Shown: positions 16,252 through 25,331 of the stretch, piece after piece
Layout: every line of letters starts with the position of its first letter
How positions within the stretch are numbered: position 1 is the stretch's first letter
Translations under genes and position numbers: made by a program
The notes under the pieces: generated by a model
Database searches by the model: none
What the model was told of the DNA's origin: nothing
What the model saw: only the letters and a program-made list of their open reading frames with translations
Source: an uncultured Oscillospiraceae bacterium
Lineage (GTDB): Bacteria; Bacillota; Clostridia; Oscillospirales; Acutalibacteraceae
Direction of reading: 5' to 3'
Length of the DNA stretch: 64,000 nucleotides
NCBI GenBank assembly: GCA_900539845.1
Contig: UQDP01000010.1
Coordinates: forward strand, 1 to 64,000

Positions 16252-17490
16252 TTGGCTGTATACAGACCTTTTAAAGCGTACAGACCGGCGCAGAAGTTTC
16301 AGCGGCTTATTCCTGCGCTGCCTTATGATGTTATGAGCAGTGACGAAGCAAGAAAAGCGGTGTCGGGCAATCCGCTTTCGTTTTTGCATATAGACAGAGC
16401 CGAGATCGATTTCCCCGCCGGCACAAGCCCTTATGAAGAAGCCGTTTATGAAAAAGCAAGGGAGAATCTGCTCAGCCTTGAAAGCAACGGCGCTCTTGTT
16501 CAGGATGAAAAACCGTGCTTTTATATTTACAGGCAGGAGATGAACGGCAGGATCCAAACAGGGCTTGCAGGGTGCGCGTCAATAGACGACTATCTTAACA
16601 ATGTGATCAAAAAACATGAAAAAACTCTTGCGAAAAAAGAGGCGGACCGCATCCGCCATGTCAGCGCAACGAACGCGAACACCGGTCCTATCTTTCTGAC
16701 TTACAGAAAGAATGAAGAGATCTCAAGGATACTCAATGATTTTGCAGACGGCAACAGACCTGTCTATAATTTTGAGTCCGCCGGAGCGCTTCAAACCGTT
16801 TGGGTGATAGATGATGAAAGAATAAACGCCAGACTTTCGGAATTATTCAAAGAGGTCAAGGCTTTTTATATTGCAGACGGACATCATCGCTGCGAATCCG
16901 CTGTAAGAGTCGGTCAGATGAAACGGTATGAGAACGGCGGATATTCAGGCGATGAGGAGTTTAATTATTTTCTTTCCGTCGCTTTTGCGGATTCGGATCT
17001 TAAAATCATGGATTACAACAGGGTGATTAAAGACCTGAACGGTTTTTCACCTGAGGATTTCATAGGCAGGATATCGGATTCTTTTGATGTGCAGGTTCAG
17101 GATAAGCCGTATTCTCCGCAGGAGAAGCATACTTTCGGCATGTATCTTGACGGCAGATGGTATTCCCTTAAAGCAAAGGAGAAGATCCTTAACGATTACA
17201 GCATCGTTGACTCTCTTGACGTCTCCGTTTTGCAGAATAATATTCTTGATCCGGTGCTCGGTATCAAGGATCCAAAAAATGATGACAGGATCGATTTTAT
17301 CGGCGGTATCCGCGGGCTTTCGGAGCTTGAGAAAAGAGTGAATGCGGATATGAAGCTGGCATTTTCCATGTTTCCCACAACGGTTGAGGAGCTTATGGCT
17401 ATTGCGGATGCCGGAGAGATCATGCCGCCCAAATCCACTTGGTTTGAACCGAAGCTTCTTTCGGGTCTGTTTATTCACCATCTTTCATAA
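16252..17490 (+). CDS. DUF1015 family protein
   Basis: A 412-residue protein of the DUF1015 family, recognised by the opening PFKAYRP and PALPYDVMS motifs, the FLHIDRAEID segment, the conserved YIADGHHRCESAVR motif (residues ~204-217) and the ending MMPPKSTWFEPKLLSGL-type motif (seen here as IMPPKSTWFEPKLLSG). Members are widespread in anaerobes, often near serine or coenzyme metabolism genes. Its exact activity is not established to my knowledge. It starts with TTG at 16252 after AAGGAG and is probably cotranscribed with coaX. Confidence 0.88.
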   Translation: MAVYRPFKAYRPAQKFQRLIPALPYDVMSSDEARKAVSGNPLSFLHIDRAEIDFPAGTSPYEEAVYEKARENLLSLESNGALVQDEKPCFYIYRQEMNGRIQTGLAGCASIDDYLNNVIKKHEKTLAKKEADRIRHVSATNANTGPIFLTYRKNEEISRILNDFADGNRPVYNFESAGALQTVWVIDDERINARLSELFKEVKAFYIADGHHRCESAVRVGQMKRYENGGYSGDEEFNYFLSVAFADSDLKIMDYNRVIKDLNGFSPEDFIGRISDSFDVQVQDKPYSPQEKHTFGMYLDGRWYSLKAKEKILNDYSIVDSLDVSVLQNNILDPVLGIKDPKNDDRIDFIGGIRGLSELEKRVNADMKLAFSMFPTTVEELMAIADAGEIMPPKSTWFEPKLLSGLFIHHLS

Positions 17491-17533
17491 TCCCATACAT
17501 ATATACCGCTTAATAATTTATATATATTTTAAG

Positions 17534-17562
17534 TTGTAAAATATTTTTCGATATGGTAAAAT
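17534..17562 (+). promoter_or_regulatory. Promoter of the M28 peptidase gene
   Basis: TTGTAA, 17 bases, TAAAAT in the 103-base gap before the peptidase gene. Confidence 0.55.
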
Positions 17563-17593
17563 GTAGCTAATAATCATTTCAGGAGTAAAAATT

Positions 17594-18859
17594 ATGAAGA
17601 TCGCACTTGAGTACGGCAAGGATTTTGACATTAAGCGTCAGACCGAATACGCCGTAAAAGGAATCACGAAAATATGCAATAAGATCGGTCCCAGAAAGCC
17701 CGGCTCGCCTGAGGAACACCGCGCGCAGCAGTGGTTTGAGAAGGATATGAAGAATTATTGCGAGGAAACAAAGATGGAGGAGTTCACGCTCCACCGCCAG
17801 GGCTTTATGGGCTTTATTCCGTTTACGGTTGCCTGCGGCATTGCCAGCGTTTTCGTAAACTGGTTTGCAAGTCCTGTTGCGGCGTTCATCCTTTGCATAC
17901 TGGCATTTGTTCCGCTCTTGTTTGAGTTCCTTATGTATAAGCAGTTTGATGATTTTCTTTTCCCCAAGCAAACTTCTCACAATATGATTGCCGTCAGAAA
18001 GCCTTCGGGTGAGGTGAAAAAAAGATTCATTATGGTGGGTCATTCCGATTCCCAGTTTGAATGGACACTGAACTATCTTATCGGCGGACTTCAGGCAAAG
18101 CTTTTCGTTGAAATCCCTGCTGTTGTGGGACTTGTAATAGATACTGTTTTCGCGCTTGTGTGCATCATAGTGGGCAAGGGTCAGACCGCCGCTATGGATA
18201 TTGAAAGCGCAAGATGGTTTTTTATCACTTTCTTTGTTGTTTCCTGTGTATTTATACCGTTTGAGTTTGCGTTCCTCTTCTTCCAGAGCTGGACGAAATC
18301 TGTTCCCGGCGCTTCGGATAACCTTTCGGGCTGTTATGTAGGTATGGCGGCTGTTAAAGCGCTTGATGAAGCAGGTGTCCGTTTTGAGAATACGGAAGTT
18401 GTAATGATCTGCTCAGGTTCGGAAGAGGCCGGTCTGCGCGGCGCAAAGGCGTATGCGAAGGCTCATGAAAAGGAGCTTAAGGAAATACCCACCTGTGTTG
18501 TTGCAATAGATACTTTCAGAGATCTTGAAACAATGGCTGTTTACGACAGAGACCTTTCGGGTACCCTTCAGCATCACAAGGGCACCAAGGAACTGATCCA
18601 CGATGCCTGTGCCAACTGCGGATTTGATGTTAAGTACGAGTCCATATACATAGGCGGTTCAGACGCGGCTGCGTTTACGCAGCGCGGCATTCCCGCAACG
18701 GGCTTCGCGGCAATGGATCCCGCTCCTCCGAGATACTATCACACAAGGCTCGACACTCCCGAAAATCTTCGTCCCGAAGCAATAGAGGCGGGAATTTCCA
18801 TTATGATAGAGGCTTGCTGTATGTTTGATAAAAACGGCTGCGAGGGTGTGACCGACTGA
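17594..18859 (+). CDS. Membrane-embedded M28-type metallopeptidase
   Basis: A 421-residue zinc aminopeptidase-like protein interrupted by membrane helices. Metal ligands are visible in the M28 order: GHSDSQ, ASDNLSG, GSEEAGLRG, AIDTF and YYHTRLDTPEN. Hydrophobic segments occur at about residues 74-90, 92-112, 178-198 and 213-235, the last pair inserted within the peptidase domain. It probably trims peptides at the inner membrane face, or acts on a membrane-linked substrate. The substrate is unknown. It has its own promoter and terminator. Confidence 0.8.
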   Translation: MKIALEYGKDFDIKRQTEYAVKGITKICNKIGPRKPGSPEEHRAQQWFEKDMKNYCEETKMEEFTLHRQGFMGFIPFTVACGIASVFVNWFASPVAAFILCILAFVPLLFEFLMYKQFDDFLFPKQTSHNMIAVRKPSGEVKKRFIMVGHSDSQFEWTLNYLIGGLQAKLFVEIPAVVGLVIDTVFALVCIIVGKGQTAAMDIESARWFFITFFVVSCVFIPFEFAFLFFQSWTKSVPGASDNLSGCYVGMAAVKALDEAGVRFENTEVVMICSGSEEAGLRGAKAYAKAHEKELKEIPTCVVAIDTFRDLETMAVYDRDLSGTLQHHKGTKELIHDACANCGFDVKYESIYIGGSDAAAFTQRGIPATGFAAMDPAPPRYYHTRLDTPENLRPEAIEAGISIMIEACCMFDKNGCEGVTD

Positions 18860-18877
18860 TATCGTTATAAAAGTTTT

Positions 18878-18918
18878 GCCGGCTTTCACTGGGCTTCCCA
18901 AATGAAAGTCGGCTTTTT
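18878..18918 (+). terminator. Terminator of the M28 peptidase gene
   Basis: GCCGGCTTTCA pairs with TGAAAGTCGGC (one G-U pair) across a 14-base loop and is followed by TTTTT. Confidence 0.85.
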
Positions 18919-18997
18919 AAGACATAAGCCTGTGTGCGCATAAATCACGCGCGCAGGGTAATGGATAGTATTGTAAATGTTTGGCAGGTGTAAAACG

Positions 18998-21580
18998 GTG
19001 AAACTTCTTGTTCTGGACGGAAACAGTATCATAAACAGGGCATTTTACGGCATCAAGCTGCTCTCAACAAAGAGCGGCGTTTATACAAATGCCGTATACG
19101 GCTTTCTGAATATTTTGCTCAGGCTCAAAGAAATATCACAGCCGGATGCGATCGGCGTTGCGTTTGATGTGCATGCCCCCACTTTCAGGCACAAAACGTA
19201 TGATGCGTATAAAGCCGGCAGGCATGCAATGCCGGATGAACTGCGCGCGCAGATGCCGATACTCAAGGAGCTGCTTGCCTCTCTCGGTATCAAGACTGTC
19301 GCGTGCGAGGGCTGGGAAGCGGACGACATCCTCGGCACGCTGGCGGAGGTGTGCCGCAGAGACGGGGATGAATGTTTTATTGCTACAGGGGACAGAGATT
19401 CGCTTCAGCTGGCGCATGGCGGAGTTAAAGTTCTGCTGGCTCACACCAAGATGGGCAGACCCGTTACGGATGTCTATGATGAAAAAGCGATCGCTGAAGA
19501 ATACGGCGTTACCCCTTCGGAACTCATTCAGGTAAAGGCGCTGCAGGGCGATTCAAGCGATAATATACCCGGTGTTGCGGGTGTGGGAGCGAAAACGGCT
19601 CTCGATCTGATTCAGCGTTTTCACAATATTGATTATATATACGAAAATTTAGACGAAATAGACGTGAAAAAAGGTGTGCGCGAAAAGCTTGCAAGAGATA
19701 AGGACAAGGCGTATCTTTCACTTGATTTGGGCACCATACGCACAAACGCACCTGTTGATACGGATATAAACGCTTATATTCCAAACTGCCAAAACAGGCA
19801 GCAGGCGGCGGCTCTGTTTGCCAAATATGAGCTTTTCAGCCTTATTGAGAAGTTCGGGCTGAATGCTGCCGATGCCGTTGTCCGTCCCATTGAAGCGGCG
19901 GAAAAAATACTATATAAAGTTGAAAAATGTGCAGACGCAAAAGAGCTGGAATTTAAAAGCGGTGCCGCTTATTTTACATTTAAAATCGAAAACAACCGCT
20001 TAACGGATCTTTATTTTGCACAAGAGGATAGGATCGTTGTACTTTCACAGGATATTCCCGGTTACGATGATTTTATAAGAGCCTTTTTTGAAAGCGATAC
20101 GGAAAAATATTCTTATAACACCAAGTACCTGCACAGATTGGCGGCGGAATTCGGCATAAACTGCAAAAACGTTCAGGGGGATCTTATGCTTTCCGCGTAT
20201 CTGCTGCGCCCGTCGGACAGCAATTACGATATAGATCACCTCTGCCTTGAATACGGCGTTTCCATGCCGGAGACAGACAGCGATGAAAGCCCCCGGGCGG
20301 CAGAAGCTGCTGCTTTGAAAACGCTTTTTGAAAAAACGGATATGCTTCTGGAAGAGGCAAATCAGAAAACGCTTCTGCATGAAATCGAGCTTCCGCTTGC
20401 AAGAGTGCTCGGCAAGATGGAGATCACAGGGTTTATGGTCGACAAGCAGGGCATAGAGACATTCGGCGACAGGCTTTCTTCAAGAATAGACGAGCTTACT
20501 GCTTCCATATACGAACTCGCAGGCAAGGAATTTAATATCAATTCGCCGAAGCAGCTCGGCACTGTCCTTTTTGAGGATCTTAACATACCCTGTAAAAAGA
20601 AGACCAAAAGCGGCTACTCCACAAAAGCCGAAGTGCTGGAGGAACTTGCGGAGGATTATCCGATCGTAAAAGATATACTGGAATACAGAAGCTTAACAAA
20701 GCTGAAATCAACCTATTGCGACGGTCTGCTCAAAGTGATCGCGCAGGACGGAAGAATACACACCTCTTTCAATCAGGTGGAAACGCGCACGGGCAGGATT
20801 TCATCGCTCGAGCCGAATCTTCAGAATATACCGATAAGGACTGAACTCGGCAGGGAAATGCGCCGCTTCTTTGTGGCTGAGGGCGGCTCAACGCTTATCG
20901 ACGCGGATTACAGCCAGATCGAACTCAGAGTGCTTGCCGCTCTGGCGGATGATGAAAATATGATATCGGCATTTAATAACGGTGAAGACATCCATCGCAC
21001 CACAGCCGCGCAGGTGTTTAACCTGCCGCCGGAAATGGTTACACCGCTGCTTCGTTCACGCGCTAAGGCGGTCAATTTCGGTATTGTTTACGGTATCGGC
21101 GCATTCAGCCTTGCGAAAGACATAGGCGTTTCGGTGCGTGAAGCAAAGGAATATATAAACGGTTATCTGAACCACTTCAGCGGTGTTGCGGCTTATATGG
21201 ATAAGATGATAGATACCGCAAAGGAAAACGGCTATGCCGAAACCTTGTTCCACCGCCGCAGGTATCTGCCGGAGCTGGCGTCGTCTAATCGAATGATGCG
21301 CGCGTTTGGGGAAAGAGTGGCAAGAAATATGCCGATTCAGGGCACTGCCGCTGATATTATCAAAATAGCTATGATCAGGGTGGATGAACGCCTTGAAAAA
21401 GAAAATATGAGATCGCGCCTGATCCTCCAGGTGCACGATGAACTGATTGTGGAGTCGCCGGAGGAAGAAGCGCAGAAAGCACTGGAAATCGTTACACATG
21501 AAATGGAGAACGCCTGCAAAATGAAAGTCCGCCTTGTTGCGGATGGTAAAACAGGCAAAACATGGTACGACTCACACTGA
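18998..21580 (+). CDS. polA: DNA polymerase I
   Basis: PolA fills gaps and removes RNA primers. Residues 1-290 form the 5'-3' exonuclease (LDGNSIINRAF, WEADDILGTLA, GDSSDNIPGVAGVGAKTA). Residues ~300-450 keep the 3'-5' exonuclease fold, but the first acidic motif D-x-E is replaced (TFKIENN), so proofreading is probably lost, as in Bacillus stearothermophilus and Thermus enzymes. The C-terminus has all polymerase motifs (DADYSQIELRVLA, RSRAKAVNFGIVYG, LQVHDEL). GTG at 18998 after GCAGGTG is preferred over ATG at 18977, which has no site. It leads a polA-rimI-tsaD unit. Confidence 0.95.
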   Translation: MKLLVLDGNSIINRAFYGIKLLSTKSGVYTNAVYGFLNILLRLKEISQPDAIGVAFDVHAPTFRHKTYDAYKAGRHAMPDELRAQMPILKELLASLGIKTVACEGWEADDILGTLAEVCRRDGDECFIATGDRDSLQLAHGGVKVLLAHTKMGRPVTDVYDEKAIAEEYGVTPSELIQVKALQGDSSDNIPGVAGVGAKTALDLIQRFHNIDYIYENLDEIDVKKGVREKLARDKDKAYLSLDLGTIRTNAPVDTDINAYIPNCQNRQQAAALFAKYELFSLIEKFGLNAADAVVRPIEAAEKILYKVEKCADAKELEFKSGAAYFTFKIENNRLTDLYFAQEDRIVVLSQDIPGYDDFIRAFFESDTEKYSYNTKYLHRLAAEFGINCKNVQGDLMLSAYLLRPSDSNYDIDHLCLEYGVSMPETDSDESPRAAEAAALKTLFEKTDMLLEEANQKTLLHEIELPLARVLGKMEITGFMVDKQGIETFGDRLSSRIDELTASIYELAGKEFNINSPKQLGTVLFEDLNIPCKKKTKSGYSTKAEVLEELAEDYPIVKDILEYRSLTKLKSTYCDGLLKVIAQDGRIHTSFNQVETRTGRISSLEPNLQNIPIRTELGREMRRFFVAEGGSTLIDADYSQIELRVLAALADDENMISAFNNGEDIHRTTAAQVFNLPPEMVTPLLRSRAKAVNFGIVYGIGAFSLAKDIGVSVREAKEYINGYLNHFSGVAAYMDKMIDTAKENGYAETLFHRRRYLPELASSNRMMRAFGERVARNMPIQGTAADIIKIAMIRVDERLEKENMRSRLILQVHDELIVESPEEEAQKALEIVTHEMENACKMKVRLVADGKTGKTWYDSH

Positions 21581-21594
21581 TAAGATTGTTGGAT

Positions 21595-22053
21595 ATGGAG
21601 ATTAAGGAACTTTCTGAAGAATATATAAAAGATGTTGCGGATATTGAAAAAAGATGTTTTTCAAGGCCTTGGGACGAGCTTTCAATAGCCGCCGAACTGA
21701 AAAACGAGTTTTCAAAATTTTATATAGCTGTTGAAAACGGCAGAGCGGTAGGGTATGTCGGGCTTTATGTTCTGACGGGCGAAGCGGATATCGTCCGTGT
21801 TGCCGTTCTGCCGGAGTACAGAAAACAAGGCATTGCGCGCGCGGTTCTGGAATACAGCCTGAGGGCGGCTGACTGCGATGTGTTTCTTGATGTCAGGGAA
21901 AGCAATGCCGCCGCAATACATCTTTATAAATCACTCGGTTTTTATGATACGGGCGTGCGTAAAAATTATTATTCCGATCCGGAGGAGAATGCCGTCCTTA
22001 TGAAAAAAGACGCTTTGGGAGGGGGAGAGCAATTTGCTGATTCTGGGAATTGA
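21595..22053 (+). CDS. rimI: Ribosomal protein S18 alanine N-acetyltransferase RimI-like
   Basis: A 152-residue GNAT acetyltransferase. The acetyl-CoA loop is visible as VLPEYRKQGIARAVLEY, preceded by the strand ADIVRVAV and followed by VRESNAAAIHLYKSLGF, the RimI signature. RimI acetylates the N-terminus of ribosomal protein S18 and commonly sits beside the tsa genes, as here before tsaD. The ATG at 21595 gives the usual start (MEIKELSEEY); no strong site precedes it, and an ATG at 21562 inside polA is an alternative. The end overlaps tsaD by 20 bases. Confidence 0.88.
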   Translation: MEIKELSEEYIKDVADIEKRCFSRPWDELSIAAELKNEFSKFYIAVENGRAVGYVGLYVLTGEADIVRVAVLPEYRKQGIARAVLEYSLRAADCDVFLDVRESNAAAIHLYKSLGFYDTGVRKNYYSDPEENAVLMKKDALGGGEQFADSGN

Positions 22054-23047
22054 ATCTTCGTGTGATGAAACAGCGGCGGCAGTCGTGGAAAACGGAAGAT
22101 TTGTAAGATCAAATATCATCGCCTCTTCTCTGGAAGAGCATAAGCTTTACGGAGGCGTTGTGCCCGAAATCGCCTCCCGCCGCCATGCCGAATGTATAAG
22201 CGGCGTTGTTCAAGAAGCGCTGGAGCAGGCGGGCTGTGATATAAGAGATATAGATGCCGTTGCCGTTACCTATGCTCCCGGACTGATAGGCGCGCTGCTT
22301 GTGGGCGTAAGCTTTGCAAAGGGGCTTGCTGTTTCGGCAAACAAGCCGCTCGTGCCTGTGCATCATCTGCGTTCGCATATCGCGGCAAACTATCTTTCAT
22401 CGGATGTTGAGCCGCCGTTTCTCAGCCTTGTTGTGAGCGGCGGGCACTCGCATATCGTGGCGGTAAACAGCTACACGGATTATAAAATTATCGGAAAAAC
22501 CAGAGACGATGCCGCGGGCGAAGCGCTGGACAAAGCCGGCAGGGCAATGGGTCTTCCTTATCCCGGCGGAATAAGTATAGATAAGCTCAGCAGTGAGGGG
22601 AATTCCGACGCCTATTCTTTTCCGCACCCGAAAGTTGACGGCGCGCCGTATGATTTTTCGTTCAGCGGTCTGAAGACCTCCGTCATAAACACGATCCATA
22701 ATGCGGCTCAGAAAGGCGAAAAGATCGTGACTGCGGATCTGGCGGCTTCCTATCAAAAAGCGGTTGTGGACTGTCTTGTGCATAATCTTCAAAAAGCGGC
22801 GTCTGATTTCGGCTATCAAAAAATCGTGCTCGCAGGCGGTGTGTCGGCAAATTCACTTCTCCGCTCGCAATGTGAAACGCTCTGCTCCAAGCAGGGAATA
22901 AAGCTTTATATGCCGGAACTGAGATATTGCGGCGATAACGGAGCTATGGTTGCGGCGCAGGGCTATTATGAGTATCAAAGCGGTGTAAAAGCTGCTTCAA
23001 GCCTAAATGCTTATGCAAATATGCCAATAGATAATGTGAATTTTTAG
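22034..23047 (+). CDS. tsaD: tRNA threonylcarbamoyladenosine transferase TsaD
   Basis: TsaD transfers the threonylcarbamoyl group to A37 of ANN-decoding tRNAs. The 337 residues start with the family motif GIESSCDETAAAVVENG, carry the metal-binding histidines in VHHLRSHIAANYL, and have the ATP-binding GKTRDDAAGEALDKAGRAMG and LAGGVSANSLLR motifs. The start is TTG at 22034 behind a strong GGGAGGGGGAGA site lying within rimI. The partner genes tsaB, tsaC and tsaE are not in the window. Confidence 0.96.
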   Translation: MLILGIESSCDETAAAVVENGRFVRSNIIASSLEEHKLYGGVVPEIASRRHAECISGVVQEALEQAGCDIRDIDAVAVTYAPGLIGALLVGVSFAKGLAVSANKPLVPVHHLRSHIAANYLSSDVEPPFLSLVVSGGHSHIVAVNSYTDYKIIGKTRDDAAGEALDKAGRAMGLPYPGGISIDKLSSEGNSDAYSFPHPKVDGAPYDFSFSGLKTSVINTIHNAAQKGEKIVTADLAASYQKAVVDCLVHNLQKAASDFGYQKIVLAGGVSANSLLRSQCETLCSKQGIKLYMPELRYCGDNGAMVAAQGYYEYQSGVKAASSLNAYANMPIDNVNF

Positions 23048-23068
23048 TTAAATTAGATAGTATCACTA

Positions 23069-23096
23069 TTGAATTTCAGGGAAAAATTGATATAAT
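23069..23096 (+). promoter_or_regulatory. Promoter of pckA
   Basis: TTGAAT, 16 bases, TATAAT, upstream of a leader that begins with a stem-loop. Confidence 0.7.
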
Positions 23097-23103
23097 AATT
23101 AAT

Positions 23104-23131
23104 GGCAAAAATGAACACGGTAAATTTTGCC
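23104..23131 (+). promoter_or_regulatory. 5' leader stem-loop of pckA
   Basis: GGCAAAA and TTTTGCC pair around a 14-base loop at the predicted 5' end of the transcript. It may protect the mRNA or act in control. Confidence 0.45.
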
Positions 23132-23172
23132 TTATCAACACTGTAAATCTATATTATAAAGGAGAATAAATA

Positions 23173-24954
23173 ATGGAAACAAATCTTACAAAAAATCCAT
23201 CACTCCTTGCGTGGCTGGATGAGAAGATCGAACTTCTCAAGCCCTCCAAGATCATGTGGATTGACGGCTCTGAGGAGCAGATCGCTGCCCTTAAAGCCGA
23301 AGCCGTTGAAACCGGCGAAATGATTAAGCTCAACGAAGATCTGCTTCCCGACTGCTATCTTCACAGAACTGCGGTAAACGATGTTGCCCGTGTTGAGGAC
23401 AGAACGCTTATCTGCTCTCGTGAGGAAAAGGACGCAGGTCCCACAAACCATTGGATGGAGCCCCAAAAAGCTTATAAGATGCTTTATGACATCGCTAAGG
23501 ATTCCTATCAGGGCAGAACAATGTATATCATTCCCTATTCAATGGGTCCCGTTGGTTCGCCGTTTTCAAAGATCGGCATTGAGATCACGGATTCTATCTA
23601 TGTTGTTCTCAATATGAATATCATGACAAGAGTCGGCAAGGCTGTGCTTGACACGCTCGGCGATTCCAATGACTGGGTACGCGGCATGCACTGCAAGTGC
23701 AATGTGGATCCCGAAAACAGATGGATCTGTCAGTTCCCTGAGGATAACACCATCATTTCAGTAAACTCCGCTTACGGCGGCAATGTTCTTCTCGGCAAAA
23801 AATGCTTCGCGCTTCGTATTGCTTCCTATCTCGGCAAGAATGAGATGTGGCAGGCAGAGCACATGCTCATTCTCGGTGTTGAAAAGCCGAACGGTGAGAT
23901 CAAATATATCTGCGCAGCATTCCCGAGTGCCTGCGGCAAAACAAATCTTGCCATGCTTATTCCGCCCGAGGGTTATAAGAAGAAGGGCTACAAGGTTTGG
24001 TGCGTCGGCGACGATATCGCATGGATCAGAAAAGGTCCCGACGGCAGACTTTACGCCATCAACCCCGAAAACGGTTTCTTCGGCGTTGCTCCCGGCACGA
24101 ATGATAAGTCTAATCCGAATGCTCTTGCAGCAACAAAGAAGGGCACTATTTTCACTAATGTTTGCCACGATCTTGACAACAACACAGTTTGGTGGGAGGG
24201 CCTTGATGATAATCCGCCTACCAATGCAATCAACTGGAAGGGCGAACCCTGGAACGGCAAAGAGTCCGATGAAAAGGGCGCGCATCCGAACTCAAGATTT
24301 ACTGCTCCCGCAGTTAACTGCCCCTGCATTTCTTCTGAATTTGAAAATCCGCAGGGTGTTCCGATTTCCGCATTCGTATTCGGCGGCCGCCGTGCTAAGC
24401 TTACTCCGCTTGTATATCAGTCAACAAGCTGGAATCACGGCGTGTTCGTAGGTTCTATCATGGGTTCTGAAACAACTGCTGCCGCAACAGGCGCAGTCGG
24501 CGTTGTCCGCCGCGATCCCATGGCGATGCTTCCGTTCTGCGGCTATAATATGGGCGATTACTGGAAGCACTGGATCGAGATCGGCGAAACGCTTGATCCC
24601 GAGAAGGCTCCCAAGATCTTCAATGTTAACTGGTTCCGTAAGGATGACGAAGGTCATTTCCTGTGGCCGGGCTTCGGCGATAACCTTCGTGTTCTGGACT
24701 GGATCATTGACCGCTGCGAAGGCAAGGTAGACGCTGTTGAAACGCCTATCGGCTATCTTCCCAAGGCAGAGGATATCAACCTTGAAGGTCTTGATATGAC
24801 AAAAGAGGATCTTGAAAAGATTCTTGATGTGGATAAAGACGCTTGGAAGGAAGAACTCAAAGGTGTTGAAGAGCTCTATGCGAAATTCGGCGATGCACTT
24901 CCCGAAGAGCTTGAGGATGAGCTCAACAGAGTTAAGTCAAATCTTGATAAATAA
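23173..24954 (+). CDS. pckA: Phosphoenolpyruvate carboxykinase (GTP)
   Basis: The 593-residue enzyme interconverts oxaloacetate and phosphoenolpyruvate using GTP/GDP. The GTP-class phosphate loop is FPSACGKTNLAML, and further motifs include YGGNVLLGKKCFALR, the kinase-2 region GDDIAWIR, and FVGSIMGSETTAAATGAVGV. In ruminal and gut anaerobes the enzyme often fixes CO2 in the direction of oxaloacetate. A good AAAGGAG site precedes the ATG. Codon use is that of a highly expressed gene (strong use of CTT, AAG and ATC). It is a single-gene unit with promoter and terminator. Confidence 0.97.
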   Translation: METNLTKNPSLLAWLDEKIELLKPSKIMWIDGSEEQIAALKAEAVETGEMIKLNEDLLPDCYLHRTAVNDVARVEDRTLICSREEKDAGPTNHWMEPQKAYKMLYDIAKDSYQGRTMYIIPYSMGPVGSPFSKIGIEITDSIYVVLNMNIMTRVGKAVLDTLGDSNDWVRGMHCKCNVDPENRWICQFPEDNTIISVNSAYGGNVLLGKKCFALRIASYLGKNEMWQAEHMLILGVEKPNGEIKYICAAFPSACGKTNLAMLIPPEGYKKKGYKVWCVGDDIAWIRKGPDGRLYAINPENGFFGVAPGTNDKSNPNALAATKKGTIFTNVCHDLDNNTVWWEGLDDNPPTNAINWKGEPWNGKESDEKGAHPNSRFTAPAVNCPCISSEFENPQGVPISAFVFGGRRAKLTPLVYQSTSWNHGVFVGSIMGSETTAAATGAVGVVRRDPMAMLPFCGYNMGDYWKHWIEIGETLDPEKAPKIFNVNWFRKDDEGHFLWPGFGDNLRVLDWIIDRCEGKVDAVETPIGYLPKAEDINLEGLDMTKEDLEKILDVDKDAWKEELKGVEELYAKFGDALPEELEDELNRVKSNLDK

Positions 24955-24963
24955 AACGGTTCG

Positions 24964-24996
24964 GCGCGCTGCAAAAAAAGCAGCGCGCTTTTTCTT
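24964..24996 (+). terminator. Terminator of pckA
   Basis: GCGCGCTGC and GCAGCGCGC form a 9-bp stem with a 7-base A-rich loop, followed by TTTTTCTTTTT. Confidence 0.93.
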
Positions 24997-25146
24997 TTTC
25001 CAGAAAATAAAATTTAACAAAATTTTTTGTTAAATTGTTGTAAATATGATGCAAATGCTTATTGATATTAAGAATTTGCCAATGTATAATAAAAAATGCC
25101 GATAATATAATTTATTATCCATATTTTTTTGGAGATGAAATATAAA

Positions 25147-25329
25147 GTGGATTCTTTATGTGAAGAATGCCGCTGGTTTGTGTGTGATGAAGACAGCGGG
25201 GAGGAATATTGCAATGTGTTGCTTGATGAGGACGAATATGTTCGTTTTATTCAGAGCGCAAACGGAAAATCATGCAGATATTTCTGCCCTGACGGCGGCG
25301 AGTATGAGATAGTCAGGAGGCAGAATTAG
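25147..25329 (+). CDS. Small cysteine-rich protein (DUF6472-like)
   Basis: A small acidic protein with five cysteines arranged C-x2-C, then C, C-x3-C (LCEECRWFV, EEYCNVLLDEDEY, SCRYFCP), likely a zinc or redox-active fold. It resembles a small conserved family of gut Clostridia that I know as DUF6472. GTG at 25147 is preferred because GGAGATGA lies at the right distance and the product begins MDSLCEECRW. An ATG at 25135 touches the same site and is too close. The gene ends two bases before the deacetylase gene and probably shares its transcript. Confidence 0.7.
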   Translation: MDSLCEECRWFVCDEDSGEEYCNVLLDEDEYVRFIQSANGKSCRYFCPDGGEYEIVRRQN

Positions 25330-25331
25330 AG

